A DNA stretch of 34,195 nucleotides from Caulobacterales bacterium (GCA_016234625.1 JACRBD010000131.1:1-34195), one strand, 5' to 3'. Numbered from the stretch's first letter, positions 6,626 to 12,822 are shown. Translations and numbers: made by a program. Notes: generated from the letters alone by a model not told the origin.

Positions 6626-7118
6626 CGCCCTCGCCCGCAATTCGGATGAACGGGATTTCGTCGTCCAGATCGGCCTGGAATTGTTCTCGGGCAGCGCCAC
6701 CGCCGCCACCGCCAGAGCGGTTGGCTTGGCCCGAGCCGTGATCATCATCCCGGCCGCCGGCGTCGCCACCCTTGCTGCCGAGCATGACGATCTCGCCGCG
6801 ATACTTCTGCAGCACGACCTCGGTCGAATACTTCTCGACGCCCTGCTGGTCGGTCCACTTCCGGGTCTGAATCTGGCCCTCGACGTAAATGGTCGAGCCC
6901 TTCTTCAGGTACTGCTCGGCCACCTTCACCAGATGATCGGTGAAGATCACGATCCGGTGCCACTCGGTGCGCTCGTTCTTCTCGCCGGTGGTCTTGTTGG
7001 TCCACTTCTCGGACGTGGCCAGCCGCAGGTTCGCGACGCGATCGCCGCTGTTCAGGGTGCGGATTTCCGGGTCCGCGCCCAGGTTTCCGATGAGGGTGAC
7101 TTTGTTCAGGCTGGCCAT
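6618..7118 (-). CDS. ssb: Single-stranded DNA-binding protein
   Basis: A 166-residue SSB. The OB-fold covers roughly residues 1-112 (MASLNKVTLIGNLGADPEIR, EWHRIVIFTDHLVKVAEQYL, KGSTIYVEGQIQTRKW). A Gly-rich linker with RSGGGGGGAAREQ follows, then an acidic DLDDEIPF tip. Unusually, the tip is not terminal: IRIAGEGDV follows, within and beside the overlap with the HNH gene start. It would coat single-stranded DNA during phage recombination and replication, together with the exonuclease and annealing protein just upstream. ATG 7118 shares a base with the exonuclease stop. Confidence 0.95.
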   Translation of the reverse strand: MASLNKVTLIGNLGADPEIRTLNSGDRVANLRLATSEKWTNKTTGEKNERTEWHRIVIFTDHLVKVAEQYLKKGSTIYVEGQIQTRKWTDQQGVEKYSTEVVLQKYRGEIVMLGSKGGDAGGRDDDHGSGQANRSGGGGGGAAREQFQADLDDEIPFIRIAGEGDV

Positions 7119-7744
7119 CAGGCGGCTTCCGGGAGCGTGCCGTAGGCGCGCACGGTCTCGACGACCTCGGCCAGTTCGGCGTTGAAGGTGTCCACCGCCG
7201 AGGCGAGGGTTCGGATGTAGTCGTCGTCGCGGTAGGCGCGCTTGATGAAGACGGGCAGCCGGGGCCAGTAGATCGCGATGTCGATCCACTCCCGCTCGGC
7301 GACCCAGAGCGCGCCCTGGCATTGCGCCTTGTGCTCCGGCGGGAACTGGTCCCGCAGCAGCACGTCGATCATCAGGTGCGGGAGCTTGGTCTTGATCTCC
7401 AGCATCCCGTTGGCGCCGATCAGGCTGTCAGGTCTGCACCCTTTCGGGCCGTTCCGGATGAATCCGACGAGCTCCGGCTCGCTCTCGGTCAGGAAGGCAT
7501 AGCGCTCGCGCGCCTCGGCCTCCCACGCCTTCCCGCGCTCCATGTGGAAATTGGTGAACGGCTCGGTCGGCTCACCGGTCAGGACCTCTCCGGCCAGCTT
7601 GAGCATGTAGGTTCGGCGCGTCTTGCTGTCCCCGCCGCCCTGCCCCTTCGCGAGGACGGTCGAGAACTCCGACGCAGTCGGGATGCCGGCGCGGAGTTTG
7701 AACCACTCCTCGGTCCCTTGCTCGATGCGATGGACCTGCATCAT
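7118..7744 (-). CDS. YqaJ-type (lambda Exo-like) viral exonuclease
   Basis: A 208-residue exonuclease of the PD-(D/E)XK YqaJ family. HRIEQGTEEWFKLRAGIPTA is the usual opening. The catalytic centre is GCRPDSLIGANGMLEIKTKL (Asp106, Glu116, Lys118), and EHKAQCQGALWVA supplies the helical Gln motif (residues ~138-150). It should degrade one strand of double-stranded DNA to leave 3' tails for the adjacent ERF annealing protein. ATG 7744 overlaps the ERF stop by four bases, and a second ATG follows directly, so the start could be one codon later. Confidence 0.93.
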   Translation of the reverse strand: MMQVHRIEQGTEEWFKLRAGIPTASEFSTVLAKGQGGGDSKTRRTYMLKLAGEVLTGEPTEPFTNFHMERGKAWEAEARERYAFLTESEPELVGFIRNGPKGCRPDSLIGANGMLEIKTKLPHLMIDVLLRDQFPPEHKAQCQGALWVAEREWIDIAIYWPRLPVFIKRAYRDDDYIRTLASAVDTFNAELAEVVETVRAYGTLPEAA

Positions 7745-8514
7745 TCGCTGGCGGCCTTTTGGCCGGCCCGCTCGCGCGCCTTGCGGATGCGGTTGTTGTA
7801 GAGCTCGATGACCCGGGCGAGTTCGGTCGGCGGCAGGAGCTTGGCGGCGCCGTCGTAGTGCGCGGCCTTCCATGCCCGAAGCTCGTCGACACCGTCGCAG
7901 GCATTGATGTCGGCGATGAACCGCTGGGCGGCCTGCCCGAGCCCGGCCGAGCGGCCGTCGTCGTCGGCGCCGCGGCTGGTCAGGTTCAGCAACAGCTTGG
8001 CCGTGTAGCGTTGGCCGTAGCTGGTCGAGGAGCCGAGGCCCTGGACGTTGTTCTTCGACCCCGAGCTGTCGATCGGCAGCACGAGGGTCGTCTGGTCTGT
8101 GTGGCCGTCGACGTGGCTCAGGACGCCGGTGACCGTCGGACGGCCGTCGTCGTGGATCCCGCTCCGGAATCGCAGGGAGAACCCGAACCGATGGAGGATC
8201 GGCTTGATGACCTCCTGGATGTCTTCCCACAGCGCGTACGTCGACTGGACCTGGCCGGCGTTGTTTTTGATCGAGCCGCGCTCCTCGATTTCCGGGAGCT
8301 CGGTGGCCATCGCGGCCAGGGCGGCGTTAAAGGATTTCTCGGCCTCGCGGGCCTCGATCCGCTCCTTCATAGCGAGCAGGCGTTCCAGCGTGTCGATGCC
8401 GGCGTTCGGGTTGAGGGCGACACGCTCGATCATGTTGATGAGCGAGGCGCTCTCGGTCAGCGCCAGGGGCGGCGCCTCCTGGGCTTCGACAAGTTCTTGA
8501 GCGGCTTCGGACAT
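7741..8514 (-). CDS. erf: ERF-family single-strand annealing recombinase
   Basis: A 257-residue ERF-type annealing protein. The core contains YALWEDIQEVIKPILHRFGF (~98-118), a GVLSHVDGHTDQTTL strand segment, and the family signature GLGSSTSYGQRYTAKLLLNL (~165-185). The C-terminal part is helical and basic. It would anneal single strands generated by the neighbouring YqaJ exonuclease, forming a phage recombination module with SSB. The ATG at 8514 is preceded by GGAGAGAG; the in-frame ATG at 8565 lies in untranslated DNA without a site and would overlap the upstream gene. Confidence 0.93.
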   Translation of the reverse strand: MSEAAQELVEAQEAPPLALTESASLINMIERVALNPNAGIDTLERLLAMKERIEAREAEKSFNAALAAMATELPEIEERGSIKNNAGQVQSTYALWEDIQEVIKPILHRFGFSLRFRSGIHDDGRPTVTGVLSHVDGHTDQTTLVLPIDSSGSKNNVQGLGSSTSYGQRYTAKLLLNLTSRGADDDGRSAGLGQAAQRFIADINACDGVDELRAWKAAHYDGAAKLLPPTELARVIELYNNRIRKARERAGQKAASE

Positions 8515-8542
8515 TTCTCTCTCCGTGGATGAGGCGGGGCGG

Positions 8543-8755
8543 CTAGGCCGCTGACCGCCAGGCAAAGGCTTTCCCGGCCTCGGTGATCACCGCGCGCTGC
8601 GGACCGTCGGCGCCGGGCGTGATCTCGGCGAAGCCGTGAGTGGTGAAGTCGATGGCCGCGCCGGTGGCGATCTCGTCGCCCAGCAGGAGGCCGTGCTCGC
8701 CTGCGCGAGCGAGGGCGGTGATCGCCTCATGTCGGCTCATCGAGAGGTCGATCAT
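8543..8755 (-). CDS. Hypothetical phage protein (70 aa)
   Basis: A small protein starting MIDLSMSRHEAITALARAGE, with further elements LLLGDEIATGAAIDF and AVITEAGKAFAWRSAA. The last part resembles a winged-helix beta-hairpin seen in short phage proteins (ITEAGKAFA). ATG 8755 shares a base with the SciP-like gene stop. It could be a small DNA-binding protein, but the pattern is too weak to name a family. Confidence 0.6.
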   Translation of the reverse strand: MIDLSMSRHEAITALARAGEHGLLLGDEIATGAAIDFTTHGFAEITPGADGPQRAVITEAGKAFAWRSAA

Positions 8756-8979
8756 CAGCGGCACTCCTGCTTGCCGATGGCCAGCCCTGCCAAGCCGTGG
8801 CGCTGGTAGGCTCCGCGCCACTGCTCGACCTCGTCGGCGGTCAGGGCGTGCCTTACGAGCAGGGCCGCTTGCTCCTCGGCGCTGGCCTCGTCGAAGTCGT
8901 TCAGCACCTGCAGCTTGCGGGTTGGCGTCCAGCGGTCGAATGCGGTCGGCAGCGGACGAGTGCGGAGGGCCAAGGTCAC
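8755..8979 (-). CDS. SciP-like (DUF1153) helix-turn-helix protein
   Basis: A 74-residue protein with RWTPTRKLQVLNDFDEASAE, then RHALTADEVEQWRGAYQRHG and LAGL. It follows the SciP/DUF1153 pattern: RW-x3-RK-x2-V, then an EE/L-rich helix, (A/S)L-(T/S)-x-(D/E)E(V/F)-x2-W, and HG-(L/M)-x-GL. In Caulobacter, SciP binds CtrA and CtrA-dependent promoters and blocks their activation. A phage copy could redirect host cell-cycle transcription. The similarity is from recalled family patterns, not a search, and a generic phage HTH remains possible. It is coupled to both neighbours by short overlaps, like the rest of the left operon. Confidence 0.6.
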   Translation of the reverse strand: MTLALRTRPLPTAFDRWTPTRKLQVLNDFDEASAEEQAALLVRHALTADEVEQWRGAYQRHGLAGLAIGKQECR

Positions 8980-9260
8980 GACGACGCCTTTCGCAAAGCC
9001 GACAGCGCTTCCTCGGCCAGTTGGATGATCTGGCTCAGACCGACTTCCGCCTGGCTGATCGCCTCGGGGGTGGCCGCGACGGCTTCCATCGTGGAGCGGA
9101 GGCGGTTGGCGTTGGCGACCAGCTCAAGGAACCGCTGGCGTGCAACGCGGTCGATTTCCACATGGGCGAGGACGGCGGTCTCCGCAGGCCGGGGCGCGGC
9201 GGTGACCAGGGCGCCGCCTCCGGGCAGCGCGGTGCAGCGCGGTTCCATTGCGGCGGTCAT
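8976..9260 (-). CDS. Hypothetical phage protein (94 aa)
   Basis: A 94-residue protein, mostly helical from residue ~25 on (HVEIDRVARQRFLELVANAN, EVGLSQIIQLAEEALSALRK), with a Pro/Ala-rich N terminus. It starts at 9260, overlapping the upstream 32-residue gene by four bases; an internal ATG at 9248 is an alternative. No family is recognised. The heptad-like C-terminal half suggests a helical bundle or coiled coil. Confidence 0.6.
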   Translation of the reverse strand: MTAAMEPRCTALPGGGALVTAAPRPAETAVLAHVEIDRVARQRFLELVANANRLRSTMEAVAATPEAISQAEVGLSQIIQLAEEALSALRKASS

Positions 9261-9355
9261 GGCTTCATCCCCTTGGATTGTCGGGCGGCCTGCCGGGCGC
9301 GCTTCATGGCGGCCAGCCGCAGGCGCAGAGCGACGATTTCGGCTGACGGGCTCAT
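9257..9355 (-). CDS. Very small basic protein (32 aa)
   Basis: A 32-codon frame, MSPSAEIVALRLRLAAMKRA followed by RQAARQSKGMKP, with four-base overlaps to the genes on both sides. It is a single basic amphipathic helix. The precise ATGA couplings at both ends are the evidence that it is translated. Function unknown. Confidence 0.45.
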   Translation of the reverse strand: MSPSAEIVALRLRLAAMKRARQAARQSKGMKP

Positions 9356-9465
9356 GGGCCGATCACCAGGGCGGTCGGCTCCAGGCCGTAGGCCAGAGCG
9401 ATGACCGCCCAACAGAAGGCGATCACGACGATGAGGGCGAAGCCCTCCCGGGCGGCGCGGTTCAT
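9352..9465 (-). CDS. Single-pass membrane miniprotein (37 aa)
   Basis: MNRAAREGFALIVVIAFCWA and a further hydrophobic run to residue ~28 give one transmembrane helix with a positively charged N terminus. The start overlaps the upstream gene stop by four bases and the stop overlaps the next start by four bases. Position in the early operon suggests a host-takeover or superinfection role, but nothing in the sequence shows this directly. Confidence 0.5.
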   Translation of the reverse strand: MNRAAREGFALIVVIAFCWAVIALAYGLEPTALVIGP

Positions 9466-9986
9466 CGGCGGACCTCGCGGTGGCTGAAATCGCGTTCGGC
9501 GCCCGGCGAAACACGCGCCGCAATCGAGCAGGCCTGCGCCCACACGACGGCGGCGCGCTGGCCGGGGCGCAGGAGGCTGAACTCGGCGTCGCGCTCGGCG
9601 GCCGTGTCGATGTTCGCGAGCTCTTCATCGAGCCGCTGGGCCTCGGCGATCGCGGCGCGTCGGGCGAGTTGGTCGATGACCGGGTCGAGACCCAGCTGGA
9701 GATCGACCATGGCACCGAGGATCGAGCCGGGGATCATTGCCTCGGGCGTGTTCACCTTGGCGGCGTTCCGCTCGTCCTTGGCCCGGTCGATCAGGTCGAG
9801 CAGGCCATTGTAGGCGCCGCTCATCCGCATCTCGTCGCCGAGCTCACGGGCCAGAGCCTCAAGCTCGGCCGGGAAGGTTTGGGGGGACAGCTGGGCCATC
9901 CCCCCTTCCGCGCCCGTCATCGGGGGGGGCGTGCCGGCGGTGCCGGCTGGGCGCGGAATCTGTGAAAGGTGAGACAGGGCGTCCAT
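9462..9986 (-). CDS. Hypothetical phage protein (174 aa)
   Basis: A 174-residue helical protein. The region FPAELEALARELGDEMRMSG through DRAKDERNAAKVNTPEAM looks conserved, and RRAAIAEAQRLDEELANID is coiled-coil-like. The first 29 residues are low-complexity and encoded around a run of eight identical bases (9922-9929), so translation may instead begin at Met30 (9899), which has a purine-rich GGAAGGGGGG directly before it. ATG 9986 shares a base with the previous gene's stop, which favours the longer form. Function unknown. Confidence 0.65.
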   Translation of the reverse strand: MDALSHLSQIPRPAGTAGTPPPMTGAEGGMAQLSPQTFPAELEALARELGDEMRMSGAYNGLLDLIDRAKDERNAAKVNTPEAMIPGSILGAMVDLQLGLDPVIDQLARRAAIAEAQRLDEELANIDTAAERDAEFSLLRPGQRAAVVWAQACSIAARVSPGAERDFSHREVRR

Positions 9987-10510
9987 CAGCGGGCGCTCCG
10001 GACGCGGACCAGCTTGAAGTCGTCGCCGTGGTAGGCGCCGAAGCCGTCGATGATCGCGGTGCGGATGGCCCGGTCGGTTTGGTAATCGAAGCGACGGTCA
10101 TACGGGCGCGGGCTCGCCTTCAGGAAGGTCGAGAGCAGGACCGGCTCGGCTTCGAGCGGGCGGTCCTCGAGGTCGAGGACGTGGACCAGCGCGTCGTCGC
10201 CCCGGTCGAGACGCCCGCGCTGGAAGCGCAGATGGTCGAGGGTTTCGAGAACGTGGGCTCGCGAGGAGGCCAGCGACGGCGTGTAGGAGTAAGCCCAGCC
10301 GCGCCGGCGGCTGTCCTGATTGGAACGATGCTGCTTGATCGCCCAGCGGAGGCGGGCTTCGGCGGCGCGGATCGCCACGCCGGTCGTGCCGAGCATGGCC
10401 AGATGGCGGGACATCGCCCGGCGGCCGTCTGGCGTGGAGGTGAAGATGATCGCGGTGCTGGAGGGGCCCTTCTGGACCTGAGCCGCGTCGGTGGCTTCCC
10501 GTTGGAACAT
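9986..10510 (-). CDS. First gene of the left operon, hypothetical (174 aa)
   Basis: The first gene after the leftward promoter. The 174-residue product has STAIIFTSTPDGRRAMSRHL, a basic helical middle (EARLRWAIKQHRSNQDSRRR) and a C-terminal DRRFDYQTDRAIRTAIIDGF. No family is recognised. The strong early promoter and basic charge would fit a nucleic-acid-binding or antitermination-type early protein, as in lambdoid N position, but no arginine-rich N-peptide motif is evident. Its start codon lies three bases beyond a perfect 10-bp hairpin. Confidence 0.7.
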   Translation of the reverse strand: MFQREATDAAQVQKGPSSTAIIFTSTPDGRRAMSRHLAMLGTTGVAIRAAEARLRWAIKQHRSNQDSRRRGWAYSYTPSLASSRAHVLETLDHLRFQRGRLDRGDDALVHVLDLEDRPLEAEPVLLSTFLKASPRPYDRRFDYQTDRAIRTAIIDGFGAYHGDDFKLVRVRSAR

Positions 10511-10512
10511 CG

Positions 10513-10538
10513 TAGTCTTCCCGTTGATGGGAAGACTA
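10513..10538 (-). promoter_or_regulatory. Perfect hairpin over the ribosome-binding region of the left operon
   Basis: The minus strand reads TAGTCTTCCC, then a 6-base loop, then GGGAAGACTA: a perfect 10-bp stem. The GGGAAG that would serve as ribosome-binding sequence for ATG 10510 is in the 3' arm. A transcript from the predicted promoter would start near 10529 and lack the 5' arm; a transcript reading in from the repressor side would form the whole hairpin. There is no U-run, so it is not a classic terminator. It could also be a protein operator. Confidence 0.7.
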
Positions 10539-10564
10539 TTGTGCGACTATCGCACCAAGGTCAA
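10536..10564 (-). promoter_or_regulatory. Leftward early promoter (PL-like)
   Basis: On the minus strand TTGACC (10564-10559) is followed after 17 bases by CAATAG (10541-10536), a reasonable sigma70-type pair. Operator O1 fills the spacer, so repressor binding would block polymerase directly. Transcription would start around 10529 and run into the gene at 10510. Confidence 0.6.
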
Positions 10565-10599
10565 GCGATTATCGCACGGGCTGTGCGATTGATGTGCGA
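10541..10599. promoter_or_regulatory. Left operator cluster
   Basis: There are two 15-bp sites of 6-3-6 layout: 10541-10555 (GTGCGA-CTA-TCGCAC, perfect) and 10563-10577 (AAGCGA-TTA-TCGCAC), with centres 22 bp apart. Two further GTGCGA half-sites start at 10583 and 10594. The same design recurs upstream of the Cro-like gene, so they are assigned to the same repressor/Cro pair. The first site lies within the leftward promoter. Confidence 0.75.
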
Positions 10600-10600
10600 T

Positions 10601-11005
10601 CTATTCGCTGGTGGGCTTTCCGACCCTTGCCTGCGCCGCCGCCAGGTCGGCCGCCGCGCCGGTCACCATCCGCTTGCAGGTCGGAGCATCCATCGGCTTC
10701 TTCGTCCGATCCTTCCGGCCTTCGATGTAGGAATCGAGATGAACGCGGCTCAGACGGTTATTCAGGAAGTCGCCAGACGAGCCGTCGCCCGATGCCGCAT
10801 ACTCATCGAGGTAGAAGGTCACCGTGCCGGCGTCGATGTAAGGCTCGCAGAGCCCGACCCAGTACATCAGCTCCGCGGAGGCGACGATGCTGTCTTTGTA
10901 CTTGGCCATGAAGGCCGCCAGAGGATCGGGCGCCGTTTCCTGAGCCGCCGCCGGAGACCCGAGCGCCAGGATCAGCGCCAGGCCTAAACTCGCCGCCCGA
11001 ACCAT
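10601..11005 (-). CDS. Secreted/periplasmic protein in the repressor operon
   Basis: A 134-residue protein with a clear signal peptide: MVRAASLGLALILALGSPAA, with cleavage likely after residue 21 (AAA/QE). The mature part has two Cys (in WVGLCEPYID and APTCKRMV) that could form a disulfide, plus TVTFYLDEYAASGDGSSGDF. Its ATG lies 22 bases inside the repressor gene and its stop touches the left operators. It should therefore be made in the lysogen from the repressor promoter. The position recalls lambda rex and similar exclusion or lysogenic-conversion genes. No family is recognised. Confidence 0.75.
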   Translation of the reverse strand: MVRAASLGLALILALGSPAAAQETAPDPLAAFMAKYKDSIVASAELMYWVGLCEPYIDAGTVTFYLDEYAASGDGSSGDFLNNRLSRVHLDSYIEGRKDRTKKPMDAPTCKRMVTGAAADLAAAQARVGKPTSE

Positions 11006-11619
11006 ACAGGTCTCCCCATGATCTTGACCTCGTCAGGGTCGGCTTCGTCGTCGGTGTAGGCCGGATTGTTGGAGAAGATGCGCAGCTTGCCCGTCTTTCG
11101 CAGGATCTCGACGTTCTTCACGACATAGCCGTCGTCGTACCAGAGGGCGAAGGCGCCGGGCTGGCGCGGATTGATGTCCCGTCGGTCGATCAGCAGCTGG
11201 TCGCCGTGCATGAACCCCCTCCCCGTCGCCGGGTCGAGCATGCTGTCTCCGCGCACGTCGATCATCAGGATATCCTCCGGCCGGGCCCGGAGCTCGTTGA
11301 CGATCAGGCTGCGAGCCACGAGCGCGGTCTGCCGATCCCCGTCGCCAGAGCCGCCGCCGCCCATGCCTGCGTAGGTCGGGAGCACCTCGATCGACAGATA
11401 GTCGCGTTGGCCATCGACTTCGGGCTGGTCTGGCGTGTTCGTGCTGTCCTCGTATTCCTTCACCAGGGCCAGCAGCGGTCCCAGCTCGGTCGCCTTTATC
11501 GACCGCTTGCCCGCGAGCATCTTGGTCGCGGCCGTACGGTCGCGGCCGATGGCCTCAGCGATCCTGTCGTGGGGGACGCGGTGCCGCTTCAACGACTCGA
11601 TGATGGCGTCCGCGCTCAT
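10984..11619 (-). CDS. Phage repressor, S24/LexA-type
   Basis: The 211-residue product starts MSADAIIESLKRHRVPHDRI. The N-terminal HTH (RIAEAIGRDRTAATKMLAGK) is followed by a C-terminal S24 peptidase fold containing DVRGDSMLDPATGRGFMHGD, whose Ser in GDSM is the catalytic nucleophile. The Lys partner is expected near GYVVKNVE. It should repress the lytic promoters by binding the GTGCGA-N3-TCGCAC operators and inactivate itself on RecA signalling, making the phage inducible. A GTG at 11643 would add eight residues; ATG 11619 is favoured because it matches the usual opening of such proteins and leaves an operator outside the gene. Confidence 0.92.
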   Translation of the reverse strand: MSADAIIESLKRHRVPHDRIAEAIGRDRTAATKMLAGKRSIKATELGPLLALVKEYEDSTNTPDQPEVDGQRDYLSIEVLPTYAGMGGGGSGDGDRQTALVARSLIVNELRARPEDILMIDVRGDSMLDPATGRGFMHGDQLLIDRRDINPRQPGAFALWYDDGYVVKNVEILRKTGKLRIFSNNPAYTDDEADPDEVKIMGRPVWFGRRV

Positions 11620-11628
11620 GGTCAGAAG

Positions 11629-11702
11629 ATGCGGAAATCGCACAGCACATGCGAGTGCGATTGACGCACGTTGAATGTGCGAATAGGGTGCGGCAATCGC
11701 AC
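11629..11702. promoter_or_regulatory. Right operator cluster
   Basis: Three 15-bp sites share the 6-3-6 design: 11629-11643 (ATGCGG-AAA-TCGCAC), 11655-11669 (GTGCGA-TTG-ACGCAC) and 11688-11702 (GTGCGG-CAA-TCGCAC), with a GTGCGA half-site at 11677. The second overlaps the -35 and the third the -10 end of the rightward promoter. The first lies next to the repressor start and could mediate autoregulation. Confidence 0.75.
11661..11689 (+). promoter_or_regulatory. Rightward early promoter (PR-like)
   Basis: TTGACG (11661-11666), a 17-base spacer and TAGGGT (11684-11689) lie about 30 bases before the Cro-like start at 11721. Operators overlap both hexamers. It is predicted to drive the whole rightward early block. 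Confidence 0.65.
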
Positions 11703-11720
11703 ATCGCCCAAGGCCTCCCC

Positions 11721-11990
11721 ATGAAGAGCGTTTTCCAGAAGTTCGGCGGGATTCGGCCGATGGCCGCCAAGCTCGGCGGCGTCCCGGCTTCGACCGTCAA
11801 AAGCTGGCACACGAACCGGACGATTCCGCAGTGGCGTCACGCCTCGATTCTGGCTGCCGCCGCCGCTCATGAGATCGAGCTCACCGAGGCCGAGCTCGTG
11901 AACGTCTCGGCCGACGAGGAAGAGGCTGAGCCGGTCGCGGCCAACCATGAAGCCGAAGGCGCGGCCCAGGAGGGCAGTGCCGCGGCATGA
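11721..11990 (+). CDS. Cro-like regulator
   Basis: An 89-residue protein starting MKSVFQKFGGIRPMAAKLGG, with VPASTVKSWHTNRTIPQWRH as the recognition part of a Cro/C1-type helix-turn-helix. The C-terminal third is acidic and Ala/Glu-rich. It is divergent from the repressor, with the shared operators between them, which is the classic cro position. An in-frame start at 11649 would place translation through the promoter and operators and is rejected. AAGG lies ten bases before ATG 11721. It is expected to oppose the repressor and commit to lytic growth. Confidence 0.85.
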   Translation: MKSVFQKFGGIRPMAAKLGGVPASTVKSWHTNRTIPQWRHASILAAAAAHEIELTEAELVNVSADEEEAEPVAANHEAEGAAQEGSAAA

Positions 11991-12013
11991 GCCCTCATCG
12001 CCTGACATTTCGG

Positions 12014-12280
12014 TCACGCGGTCGTTCCGCCCTCCGGCCGGTTTCGGCGGGCGATCAGCGCGGGATGCCCGGCAGCCACCGGCTGTCGGGCTGTCCAGCT
12101 ATTCAGCATCGCGGTTGCCGCCGCGCTGCTCTCGTCGGCGTCCCTCAGCAGGCTGCCGAACTTCGCCCGACTTTCCGTCAGGGCGTAGATCCTGCGGCGG
12201 GTCGCAACCACCGCCAGGCCGATCGCTCGCGCGATCTCGTAGCTCTCTCCGAACTCAACGCCGTCCGTACCCGCCTCCAT
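12014..12280 (-). CDS. Antisense-oriented hypothetical gene in the early region (88 aa)
   Basis: The stretch 11991-12321 has no plausible plus-strand gene, but this minus-strand frame has about 80% G/C at third codon positions and protein-like composition. It contains GESYEIARAIGLAVVATRRR, KFGSLLRDADESSAAATAM and VAAGHPALIARRNRPEGG. ATG 12280 has a GAGG nine bases upstream. It points toward the Cro gene end, against the rightward transcript, like antisense regulators of lysis-lysogeny regions. A helix-turn-helix is possible near residues 15-35 but not certain. No family is recognised. Confidence 0.5.
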   Translation of the reverse strand: MEAGTDGVEFGESYEIARAIGLAVVATRRRIYALTESRAKFGSLLRDADESSAAATAMLNSWTARQPVAAGHPALIARRNRPEGGTTA

Positions 12281-12321
12281 GCCCGCGCGCCTCGCTGCGC
12301 CACCCGTCCAGGTCTTCACCA

Positions 12322-12822
12322 ATGACCTATGCGGGATGGGAAATCGTGGGCCGAAATGACCAAGAACTGCCGTTCGCCAAGACGGTCGGGGACGCACTGC
12401 GCGACCTGATCCGCCGGCGCTATCGCTCCAACGCCGCCAAGACGATCGAGCGCGACTGGGACCTCGACGCCCGGACCGCTCGCAATGTCGTCGGGCAGGG
12501 GAACGTCTCCGAACGCACCCTGACCAAGGCCGTCCGAGCCGAAGGCTGGGAGCTGCTCGCCGCCCTGGGCGCCGAGCTCACCGGCGAGACCTACGAACAA
12601 TTCGTGGAGCGGAAGCTCCGGCAAGCCATCCGAGAGGCCGACGATGCCCGCAGCAACCTTGTTCACCTTCGCGCGCGGCGTGAGGCGCTGGATGCGCTCA
12701 CCGCTGACTCTGACGCGCCTGGGGCTGGGCCGGATGCTGAGCAGGTGGGGGCTGGGCCTGGCGACGACCGGGGAAGCCCTGATCAACCGCGCCCTCGCAG
12801 AACTGGCACGGCGGCCGACTAG
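12322..12822 (+). CDS. Putative HTH regulator of alphaproteobacterial phages (166 aa)
   Basis: The first ~115 residues are well ordered: FAKTVGDALRDLIRRRYRSN, DWDLDARTARNVVGQGNVSE and RTLTKAVRAEGWELLAALGA. They resemble small regulators found just after cro in related phages, with a probable HTH at residues 35-65. The remaining ~45 residues are Gly/Pro/Asp-rich and low-complexity and are encoded where a second frame (12644-12832) looks coding, so the tail may be incidental. ATG 12322 follows a 41-base gap after the divergent minus-strand gene; its ribosome-binding site is weak. Confidence 0.65.
   Translation: MTYAGWEIVGRNDQELPFAKTVGDALRDLIRRRYRSNAAKTIERDWDLDARTARNVVGQGNVSERTLTKAVRAEGWELLAALGAELTGETYEQFVERKLRQAIREADDARSNLVHLRARREALDALTADSDAPGAGPDAEQVGAGPGDDRGSPDQPRPRRTGTAAD

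Noticed and set aside
11987-12325. Plus-strand frame after the Cro-like gene (112 codons)
   Set aside because: It has Arg/Pro-rich shadow composition and weak codon bias; the opposite strand shows the coding signal.
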